Origin: Pseudomonadota bacterium
Lineage (GTDB): Bacteria; Pseudomonadota; Gammaproteobacteria; Burkholderiales; Burkholderiaceae
Direction: 5' to 3'
Length of the DNA stretch: 8,734 nt
NCBI GenBank assembly: GCA_021783435.1
Contig: JAJXUC010000159.1
Span: forward strand, 1-8,734
The number at the start of each line of letters is the position of its first letter. The stretch's first letter is position 1. The notes beneath the pieces are model-generated. The model saw nothing but the letters and a program-made list of their open reading frames with translations, had not been told where the DNA came from and ran no database searches. Positions 1 to 5,233 of this stretch are shown piece after piece. The translations under genes were made by a program, and so were the position numbers.

Positions 1-872
1 ACAGCGCGAGCCAGGCGCTCGATCTCGTCGTGCGCCTGCTGCTGAAGCCGGGCGACACGGTGTTCGTCGAGGATCCGGGCTACTTCAACCTATTCGGTCT
101 GCTGAAGCTGCACGGTGTGAACCTCGTGGGCGTGCCGCGCCGCGCGATGGGGCCGGACGTCGAGATGACCGAGGCGCTGCTGCGCGAACATCGTCCGAAG
201 CTGTTCTTCGTCAATACTGTGTTCCACAACCCGACCGCGACGAACATTGCACCGCAGGTCATGTTCCGGCTGCTGCAGCTCGCTCACCAGCACGGTTTCA
301 CATTCGTCGAGGACGACGTCTACGCGGACTTCGAAGCGACACCCTCGCAGCGGCTCGCGACGCTGGACCAGCTCGAACGCGTGGTCTACCTCGGCGGATT
401 CTCGAAGGCGTTGTCGTCGTCGCTGCGGGTAGGCTACCTGGTCGCACGCCCCGATCTGATCAAGCCGTTCATCGAGCTGAAGGCGCTCACCAGCATGGGT
501 GGCGCGCGGATCGCAGAGAGCATCGTCGCGTTGCTGCTCGAGCGCGGCACGCACCGCAAGCATCTGGAGCGGCTGCGCAGGCGTCTCGCACAGGCGTCGG
601 CCAATGCAGTTACGCGGTTACGTCAGTCAGGCTGGGAAGTGTACGAGCAGCCGAGCGGCGGCATGTTCCTGTGGGCGTGCGTACCAGGTGTGGAGGATTC
701 CGCAGTGCTGTGCGATGCCGCACGCACGTTCGGGCTCGACCTCGCGCCGGGACGCGAATTTCGGCCGAATGGGGAGGCGACGCCGTGGGTGCGGCTCAAC
801 GTGGCGGCGGCAAGCAACCCGCTGGCCGAGCCGTTCATCAACGCAGCGGGCAGGCTTGCGCGGGGGGCGTGA
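1..872 (+). CDS. PLP-dependent class I/II aminotransferase (MocR / 2-aminoadipate transaminase-like), 5' truncated
   Basis: The reading frame is open from the window edge (first full codon at 3) to TGA at 870-872, so this is the C-terminal ~290 residues of a larger protein. It shows the fold-type I landmarks in order: SASQALDLVVRLLLKPGD at the cofactor phosphate end, EDPGY, a substrate/PLP-binding FHNPTATN, VEDDVYADF with the Asp that contacts the pyridine nitrogen, the Schiff-base lysine in GGFSKALSSSLRVGY (codon 405-407), and the carboxylate-binding Arg in WVRLNVA near the end. This motif set is typical of MocR-type regulators (GntR winged helix fused to an aminotransferase) and of free 2-aminoadipate or valine/aromatic transaminases. 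The N-terminus that would separate these lies outside the window. It is probably host chromosomal or island cargo. It has no operon partner inside the window: the next 78 bases are non-coding and lead into the inverted repeat. Confidence 0.9.
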   Translation, partial: SASQALDLVVRLLLKPGDTVFVEDPGYFNLFGLLKLHGVNLVGVPRRAMGPDVEMTEALLREHRPKLFFVNTVFHNPTATNIAPQVMFRLLQLAHQHGFTFVEDDVYADFEATPSQRLATLDQLERVVYLGGFSKALSSSLRVGYLVARPDLIKPFIELKALTSMGGARIAESIVALLLERGTHRKHLERLRRRLAQASANAVTRLRQSGWEVYEQPSGGMFLWACVPGVEDSAVLCDAARTFGLDLAPGREFRPNGEATPWVRLNVAAASNPLAEPFINAAGRLARGA

Positions 873-950
873 TGGGCGCGCTTGCAGGAGTTCGCGGAAA
901 CCGCGTGCTGTCTGACCAATATAGGAGCAAGGGTGTTGTTTGCACATTCA

Positions 951-1032
951 GGGTGTCGGGCGCAGCCTGACCAAGAGCCGGGGAGAGGCTGGAGCGCACG
1001 CGGCAGGTGACACCCCGGCCTACCTTGCCCCC
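951..1032 (-). repeat. ~82-bp inverted copy of the oriT-like site (left copy)
   Basis: Read on the minus strand, this stretch aligns end to end with 5101-5181. There are roughly 14 mismatches and one 1-base gap over ~82 columns. The 25 bases at 951-975 match 5157-5181 exactly, and the far 12 bases (GGGGGCAAGGTA) also match exactly. Between them lies a hairpin whose stem here is GCCGGGG (977-983) with CCCCGGC (1013-1019). The corresponding stem at 5119-5152 has a different sequence. The copy points away from the mobilization genes, towards the aminotransferase, and has no relaxase gene on its own side. It may be a second oriT, the relic of an oriT from a related element, or an end of the mobile unit. 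The repeat itself is certain from the sequence; its role is inference. Confidence 0.8.
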
Positions 1033-1083
1033 ACCCTTCTGCTGTTCTATGTTGTCGCGAGCCGACACAGCATGGGTTAAAAC

Positions 1084-1123
1084 ACTACCCGTAGTTGATT
1101 GCACTGGGTCAGTACCCTACATT
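1084..1123 (+). promoter_or_regulatory. Candidate sigma-70 promoter with overlapping inverted repeats
   Basis: TTGATT (1095-1100) and TACATT (1118-1123) are separated by 17 bases, each matching four of six consensus positions. The 12-base inverted repeat ACTAC-CC-GTAGT (1084-1095) abuts the -35 box. A second one, GGGT-CAGT-ACCC (1106-1117), fills the spacer, and a third GGGT/ACCC pair sits at 1074-1090. This arrangement would suit repressor control. The predicted start of transcription falls at about 1130, on the ATG of the next ORF, implying a leaderless message. The call rests on pattern only. Confidence 0.35.
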
Positions 1124-1129
1124 TAGCGC

Positions 1130-1588
1130 ATGCACGCCGTCATCGCCACTGCAATTGCTACAGCCCGTGTCGCTACTGAGCGCCCTATTCAGCGACATCG
1201 TCCTGGGTTAGGGGCAGTGCTGGGCATTGGCCTCGGCTTGGTTTTGTTTTCGGGAGGCGCCGCGACTCTGGCGGGTACGGCCTGGGCGATCATCACACTG
1301 GTCACGGTCATCATCGGGAGCAAAGAGACCTTCGCCACCGTCCCGCGACTGTGGGTAAGCCAACAGCTTGAGTTGGTGCGTGCCAATGTCGCCCTGATGG
1401 TCGCGTCTTTGCTGGCCGCGCCAATCTTTTCGGTTAGCGTGTCCAGCATGCTGTTGTCTTTATGGCTGCGCCCGCAAGCCTTGACAAGCAGGGCGACTCC
1501 ACGCCAGACGGTACGTTGCGGCCATCGCCGCATTGCTCATATCGCCCTCACCGCGCGCGTCGTCCCGGCGCCCATCGCCCGCGCCTAG
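1130..1588 (+). CDS. Hypothetical small membrane protein
   Basis: I do not recognise this 152-residue ORF. It has two hydrophobic regions. Residues ~27-64 (GLGAVLGIGLGLVLFSGG... to TLVTVIIGS) are long enough for two membrane passes. Residues ~86-112 (VALMVASLLAAPIFSVSVSSMLLSLWL) suit a third. A short polar, Arg/Lys-containing loop lies between, and a basic tail of about 35 residues follows. No ribosome binding site precedes the ATG, and the candidate promoter ends seven bases upstream, so translation would have to be leaderless or start at an internal codon. Base composition is visibly less GC-rich than in the flanking genes. It is separated from the replication operon by a strong inverted repeat, which suggests its own transcript. 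The hydrophobic pattern is the main reason to believe it; the basic tail looks less protein-like and could mark a frameshift. Confidence 0.45.
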   Translation: MHAVIATAIATARVATERPIQRHRPGLGAVLGIGLGLVLFSGGAATLAGTAWAIITLVTVIIGSKETFATVPRLWVSQQLELVRANVALMVASLLAAPIFSVSVSSMLLSLWLRPQALTSRATPRQTVRCGHRRIAHIALTARVVPAPIARA

Positions 1589-1638
1589 ACGCGGGCTGCA
1601 TTCCCCCATCCTCATCACTGCACTCTGCAGCCCGCGTC
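1588..1638. repeat. 13-bp perfect inverted repeat, candidate transcription terminator
   Basis: GACGCGGGCTGCA (1588-1600) is matched exactly in reverse complement by 1626-1638, across a 25-base spacer. It begins on the last base of the stop codon of the preceding ORF, where a terminator is expected. No T-run follows directly; the nearest (TTTT) is about 14 bases further on. It could therefore be a Rho-independent-like stop, an mRNA-stabilising stem, or a protein-binding site upstream of the replication operon. Confidence 0.5.
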
Positions 1639-1745
1639 AGCCGATCCGATTGTTTTCTGCTCGGAGGTTGACGACAGGTGCACGCTCTGCCGTGGGCCAT
1701 GCCGTCGCCGACTTCCCGAATGTGTTTCGTTCGAGGGTTGACGCG

Positions 1746-2102
1746 ATGTTTGATACAAGAACGATGTTCGAGGCCATGCTCATGCAAGGCGCCTCTTTGG
1801 TCATGTGGCTGGACGATGACTATCTCAAAAAGAACCTTGGATATGACACCGTCAAGGCTGCCCAACGGCGCCGTGAACGCGGCGACTTCCCGGCCACAAC
1901 GACCATCGGCGGTCGTGTGGCCGTGTTGCTGCCTGACCTAGCCGAGTGGCTATGTCGGAAAAGTGTTCTGGGCTCAGCTCCTGAGCACACCCCGCCCGCA
2001 TCCCCGCAGGACGCCACCATACCCTCAGCAAGGCGCCGGGGCCGACCGCGCCTGCATGCAGGCTCCGCCTGCCCAGGATCGCGCGATGGAGGCCAAGCAT
2101 GA
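1746..2102 (+). CDS. Helix-turn-helix DNA-binding protein with AT-hook-like tail
   Basis: Start chosen at 1746 because GAGGG (1733-1737) sits eight bases upstream. The frame is open further upstream, but that stretch reads as low-complexity Ser/Arg/Pro sequence without a ribosome binding site. The 118-residue product has a compact N-terminal domain (~10-73) with DDDYLKKNLGYDTVKAAQRRRERGDFPATTTIGGRVAVLLPDLAEWLC. This resembles AlpA/excisionase or PrtN-like winged-helix proteins, in which a recognition helix is followed by a beta-wing and a closing LPDLAEWL-type helix. A disordered Pro/Ser linker follows, then RRRGRPRL, a match to the AT-hook core (basic-GRP-basic). It is the first gene of the replication cluster and its stop overlaps the next start (ATGA). 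A likely role is a transcriptional regulator or origin-binding protein for the element; the exact family is not established here. Confidence 0.7.
   Translation: MFDTRTMFEAMLMQGASLVMWLDDDYLKKNLGYDTVKAAQRRRERGDFPATTTIGGRVAVLLPDLAEWLCRKSVLGSAPEHTPPASPQDATIPSARRRGRPRLHAGSACPGSRDGGQA
2050..2072. promoter_or_regulatory. Alternating GCCTGC / GCAGGC / GCCTGC inverted repeats upstream of a start codon
   Basis: GCCTGC (2050-2055), GCAGGC (2058-2063) and GCCTGC (2067-2072) lie in a row, the first two forming a perfect 14-base palindrome. The middle copy can pair with either neighbour but not both, giving two mutually exclusive small hairpins. They end 15 bases before the GGAGG (2088-2092) that serves the CHC2 gene at 2099. 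They lie inside the upstream coding region, so chance in GC-rich sequence is possible. Confidence 0.3.
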
Positions 2103-2413
2103 GGCCGCGCGCAGTTCTGCACCGCAGCGCAACGCCCCTGGCCCGTGAACGCCTGCCCGACGCGCAGGACTACTTCAACCGCGAGCTGGACACGCTGCAC
2201 GGGCGCGGCCCGTGGCGTAGTGCACTGTGCCCCTTCCATACGGAGCGCACCCCATCCTTGCGCGTGCATGTCGAGACCGGCGCGTTTCGCTGCATGGCCT
2301 GTGGCGCGCATGGCGGCGACCTGATCGCCTTTCACATGCAACGCCGCAACGTGGATTTCAAGACCGCGTGCATCGCACTCGGTTGCTGGACAGGAGGACG
2401 TCGTCATGCTTGA
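2099..2413 (+). CDS. CHC2-type zinc-finger protein (primase zinc-binding domain)
   Basis: This 104-residue protein carries a clear CHC2 zinc motif as found at the N-terminus of DnaG-like primases: CPFHTERTPSLRV (C44, H47), then FRCMACGAHGGDLIAF (C65, C68), followed by a helical region ending near IALG. In DnaG the zinc finger recognises the template trinucleotide and helps the TOPRIM catalytic core. Here it stands alone, and the next gene supplies a TOPRIM domain, so the two probably work as a split primase. The ATG overlaps the preceding stop by four bases and has GGAGG (2088-2092) six bases upstream. Its end overlaps the following gene by eight bases, so all three are likely translationally coupled. 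The residues before ~17 are basic and poorly conserved-looking. Function is inferred from the motif. Confidence 0.85.
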   Translation: MRPRAVLHRSATPLARERLPDAQDYFNRELDTLHGRGPWRSALCPFHTERTPSLRVHVETGAFRCMACGAHGGDLIAFHMQRRNVDFKTACIALGCWTGGRRHA

Positions 2414-4424
2414 CGCAGATGTCATTCAAGAAACACCCCAGCACGCTGCACGCCGCCTGGTCGCTGGGATGATGGCACCAGGCGCGCAGCTCGAAGCCTT
2501 GCATGCCTACACCGATCCGCAGGGACACCCGATTTACTGGCGCATTCGGGGTAGGCAGGTCAATGGTGAAAAGCTGATCAGGCCGATGCACGCCTTACCC
2601 GATGGTGGCTTCGAGCTGGGCGAGCCCCCCGCCCCAGTATCCGGGAAGTGGCTGTATCGTCTGCACGACCTGGCGCGCAACCCAGAGGCGCAGGTGATCG
2701 TTTGCGAAGGCGAGAGGGCTGCGGACGCGCTGGCGCAGCTTGGGCTGATCGCCACCACCAGCGGGAGCGCATCGAGCGCTGCAGCCGCCGATTGGACACC
2801 GCTGCAGGGCCGCGATGTGCTGATCTGGCCTGACCATGACAAATCCGGCGCGCAGTATGGCCGCGATGTTGCCCACAGGCTGCAGGCGATGGAGTGCAAC
2901 GTGCGCATCGTTGACGTCGTCGTGCTGAACTTGCCGCCGAAGGGCGATGCAGTTGAATGGCTGGCCGCGCATCCCGACGCCACCGCCGCCGATGTGCTTG
3001 GGTTGCCGGTTTTGTCTGCGCCCATCCCTGCGACCGTTGCGACATCTGCGACACCGCAACTGCCGCCGCTGCCCGTTCCGCAGGCCCAGGGGCGCGCCCG
3101 CGACCTGTTGATGCCGCAAGCCGAAGGCAGCGACACGCCCTATCCCATCGAGGCCCTGGGGCCGCTGGCCGATGCTGCGCGCGCATTAGCCGGAGGCGCG
3201 CAAGTTTCTCCCGCCATGGCCGGGCAATCGCTGCTGGCCGCCGCCGCGTTGCTGGCGCAAGGCGTGGCGAATGTGCGCACACTCGCGGGAGCCGTTGCAC
3301 CGCTGAGTCTGTACTGCTTGACGATTGCGGCCAGTGGCGACGGGAAAGACTCGGCAGACCGCCCCGCGATGAGCCCGATCCATGACGCGCAGCGAGAGCA
3401 AGGCAAGCGCTACACCGAAAGCATGGCCGCATTCGAGGATGCCCGGGCCGCCCGCAAGAAAGGCGACCCGCCGCCTGAGCCTCCCGGTCCCGCCCCGTAT
3501 CGCATCGCCGCTGATCTGACCATCGAAGGCATGCGCCGTAGTTTTGCCGAAGGCGTCTCCACACAAGGACTCTTCAGCACAGAGGCCGGTGCCGTGCTGG
3601 CCGGGCATGCTATGACACCCGAGCAGCGCACCAAGACTGCCGCGAACCTGTGCGGCCTGTGGGACCGTGGACATCTGTCTGTCGTTCGCGCTGGAGGGGG
3701 CCGCACCGAGCGCTACGGGGTTCGCCTGTCTGCACACCTGCTGATTCAGCCAGCCGCCCTGGGGGATGTGCTCACCGACGAAACCCTGTCGGGCATGGGT
3801 TTCTGGCCGCGCTTTCTACTGGCCTGGCCTGCGCCGCTGGCCCCGCGTGTGTTCAGACCCTGGCGACCCGACGCCAGCCCGGCAATTCTGCGCTACTGGG
3901 CAGACTGCAAGCGCCTGCTGTCCCTGCCTCTGCCTGACGATTGCGACAGCCTGCCGGTGATCGAACTGAATGCGCAAGCCACCGAGCGCATGGCCACGTT
4001 TTTTGAGGGCATGGAACGCGAGGGGCGGCAAGGCGGGCTGCGCGACGTGCAGCCCTTCGCGTTGCGCGCCACGGAGCAGGCTTGCCGCATCGCTGGGGTA
4101 CTGGCCTGCTACGCCGGTCAGGATGTGATTGACGACCCGACCGCCGCCTATGGCGCCGCTCTGGCCGCGCACAGCCTGGACAACTGGCAAGCTGCGCTGT
4201 CCGGCAAGGCTGACCCAGGGCCAGAACGGGCGTTGACGCTTTACCGCTGGCTCGTGGAGCGTGTGGGCTGGGTCGGACTGCGGGACATCTCCCGTCTCGG
4301 CCCCAACAGTGTGCGTGCCGCCGACCGGCGCGACACAGCACTCGACCGGTTGGAAGCGCTGGGGCTGGTGGAGGTCGACGGCGCCGCCGTCAAAGCTGCA
4401 GGAGTTGACCATGCGCGCCACTGA
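2406..4424 (+). CDS. TOPRIM and DUF3987 domain protein (primase/helicase-like replication protein)
   Basis: 672 residues. The start at 2406 is supported by AGGAGG (2392-2397) eight bases upstream. Residues ~95-195 form a TOPRIM domain: VIVCEGERAAD supplies the metal-binding Glu (E101) and WPDHDKSG supplies the DxD pair (D143, D145). Residues ~245-510 look like DUF3987, a family found in plasmid and island replication proteins. Where a P-loop is expected the sequence is ASGDGKDSAD (309-318). It keeps the Lys, but Asp stands where Walker A has Ser/Thr, as in other degenerate DUF3987 loops. The last ~70 residues (LYRWLVERVGWVGLRDISRLGP... to LEALGLVEVDG) resemble a winged helix. A Pro/Ala linker (~200-240) contains ATVATSATPQLPPLP, whose DNA is one of the 9-nt arrays. 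The protein probably primes or unwinds at the element's origin with the CHC2 protein. It overlaps the neighbours on both sides (8 and 14 bases). Confidence 0.85.
   Translation: MLDADVIQETPQHAARRLVAGMMAPGAQLEALHAYTDPQGHPIYWRIRGRQVNGEKLIRPMHALPDGGFELGEPPAPVSGKWLYRLHDLARNPEAQVIVCEGERAADALAQLGLIATTSGSASSAAAADWTPLQGRDVLIWPDHDKSGAQYGRDVAHRLQAMECNVRIVDVVVLNLPPKGDAVEWLAAHPDATAADVLGLPVLSAPIPATVATSATPQLPPLPVPQAQGRARDLLMPQAEGSDTPYPIEALGPLADAARALAGGAQVSPAMAGQSLLAAAALLAQGVANVRTLAGAVAPLSLYCLTIAASGDGKDSADRPAMSPIHDAQREQGKRYTESMAAFEDARAARKKGDPPPEPPGPAPYRIAADLTIEGMRRSFAEGVSTQGLFSTEAGAVLAGHAMTPEQRTKTAANLCGLWDRGHLSVVRAGGGRTERYGVRLSAHLLIQPAALGDVLTDETLSGMGFWPRFLLAWPAPLAPRVFRPWRPDASPAILRYWADCKRLLSLPLPDDCDSLPVIELNAQATERMATFFEGMEREGRQGGLRDVQPFALRATEQACRIAGVLACYAGQDVIDDPTAAYGAALAAHSLDNWQAALSGKADPGPERALTLYRWLVERVGWVGLRDISRLGPNSVRAADRRDTALDRLEALGLVEVDGAAVKAAGVDHARH
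3029..3055 (+). repeat. Iteron-like 9-nt array, block 1 (three direct copies)
   Basis: TGCGACCGT, TGCGACATC and TGCGACACC follow without gaps. The first 16 bases recur exactly at 4458-4473 and, inverted, within 4548-4572. The array lies inside the linker of the TOPRIM-DUF3987 gene, where it encodes ATVATSAT. Confidence 0.75.
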
Positions 4425-5070
4425 TCTGGTCAAACGCATCTGGGGTGCCCCACCCCTTGCGACCGTTGCGACAACTGCGACAAGGGGCGTTGTGTCGCAA
4501 CTGTCGCAGTTGTCGCAAGACGCTGCGGATCGAACATCGCACCACGTTGTCGCATCTGTCGCAACGGTCGCAGGCACACCGACTCCACAAAACCACTCTG
4601 CCCTGCCCGATCTGCTGGCGCGGCATGGCGATGCCAGCGCGCATGGTGTGCGATGGGACACACTGGAGTTGACCGACGCCACTGCATCGACCCTGTGGGT
4701 CGTCCTCGCCCCACGCGGTCTGACGGTGCTGGCAACGACAATGCCGATCCGCACGCCCTTGAGCTATGCCGCCGCCTGGCCTGCCCGCTCTCTCACACCG
4801 GAGCCTATGGCCGATGCTGCACCAGTGAGCGCAGAGCAATCTGCCGTCGACACCATCGCTCGCGCCATGCAGAGCTGCTGGGCCTGCCGTCACCTGGCCA
4901 CGCTGGCGCGATTGAATGACCGCACACCAGCCTGCGCCCAAGGACATGCGTTGGTGTGGCGCGTCATCCATCCAGGACGACGCACCACGCCCAGCCGAGC
5001 GCGCGACCCGACCGGAGCGTGCCCAGATCGCGCGCCCCCTGCAAATCGGAGCAGTCCACCAAAGGACTGA
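4411..5070 (+). CDS. Hypothetical protein with CxxC-type cysteine cluster, carrying iteron-like arrays in its gene
   Basis: 219 residues, not recognised. The start at 4411 has AGGAG (4400-4404) six bases upstream and lies 14 bases inside the end of the preceding gene, so it is co-translated with the replication proteins. The N-terminal ~60 residues are dictated by repeats in the DNA: ATVATTAT, SQLSQLSQ and VVASVATVAG are three readings of the same 9-nt motif on either strand. Residues ~60-145 look like a folded region (DLLARHGDASAHGVRWDTLEL... LWVVLAPRGLTVLA). Near the C-terminus, CWACRHLATLARLNDRTPACAQGH gives C156-x2-C159-x15-C175-x3-H179, a possible zinc knuckle. The last 35 residues are basic and Pro-rich, probably disordered. 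It may be an accessory replication protein, or a coding frame maintained across an origin region. Frame and ribosome binding site are good; function is unknown. Confidence 0.6.
   Translation: MRATDLVKRIWGAPPLATVATTATRGVVSQLSQLSQDAADRTSHHVVASVATVAGTPTPQNHSALPDLLARHGDASAHGVRWDTLELTDATASTLWVVLAPRGLTVLATTMPIRTPLSYAAAWPARSLTPEPMADAAPVSAEQSAVDTIARAMQSCWACRHLATLARLNDRTPACAQGHALVWRVIHPGRRTTPSRARDPTGACPDRAPPANRSSPPKD
4458..4572. repeat. Iteron-like 9-nt arrays, blocks 2-4 (direct and inverted)
   Basis: Block 2 has three TGCGAC units at 9-nt period (4458-4484). Block 3 has three TGTCGCA units, the reverse complement, at 9-nt period (4493-4517). Block 4 has two TGTCGCA units and one GGTCGCA at 9-nt period (4548-4572). 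Blocks 2 and 3 could fold into a long hairpin with an ~8-base loop. Block 4 is nearly the full reverse complement of block 2. Multiples of a short direct repeat next to replication genes are the hallmark of plasmid iterons, although 9 nt is shorter than the usual 17-22 nt. Confidence 0.75.
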
Positions 5071-5100
5071 ACCCGGACGCTCTGGCAACCGTGTTCAGCT

Positions 5101-5181
5101 GGGGGCAAGGTAAGCCTAGGTTTCACCTGGCGCTCGCGCTTCAGGCGAAACCGGCGCTTGGTCAGGCTGCGCCCGACACCC
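5101..5181 (+). other. Candidate origin of transfer (oriT): hairpin plus conserved 25-bp block
   Basis: An imperfect hairpin occupies 5119-5152. GGTTTC pairs with GAAACC, an A/C mismatch follows, CCTG pairs with CAGG, then a G-T wobble and a short inner GC stem close on a TCGC loop. Downstream, 5157-5181 (starting CTTGGTCAGGCTGCGCCC) is identical to the inverted copy at 975-951. A hairpin followed by a conserved single-strand target, lying 53 bases before relaxosome genes, is the standard oriT arrangement of MOBP and MOBQ systems. GAAACCGG followed by TGCGCCC is loosely reminiscent of the R1162/RSF1010 oriT, but spacing differs, and no YATCCTG-type IncP nic motif is seen. The nic position cannot be assigned from sequence alone. 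Confidence 0.55.
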
Positions 5182-5233
5182 AGTTTGCGCCGCGTTCGGC
5201 ACTGCGTTTCTCACACGTTTTTGGAGTACGAAC

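Noticed and set aside
893..905. Hairpin CGCGG-AAA-CCGCG after the aminotransferase as a terminator
   Set aside because: Only five base pairs and no T-run follows; chance is likely in GC-rich sequence.
1533..1745. Upstream extension of the HTH gene to 1533
   Set aside because: The extension has no ribosome binding site and low-complexity sequence, and it runs through the 13-bp inverted repeat; the start at 1746 has a well-placed GAGGG.
4458..4572. CRISPR array
   Set aside because: The repeats are 9 nt, contiguous and in both orientations, with no unique spacers and no cas genes.
2578..4754. Long minus-strand ORFs opposite the TOPRIM-DUF3987 gene
   Set aside because: Composition is Arg/Ser/Cys-rich and unstructured; the plus strand has clear domains, ribosome binding sites and operon overlaps.
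951..5181. Composite transposon or insertion sequence with terminal inverted repeats
   Set aside because: No transposase is encoded between or beside the repeats, no target-site duplication was seen, and the right repeat has the layout of an oriT next to relaxosome genes.
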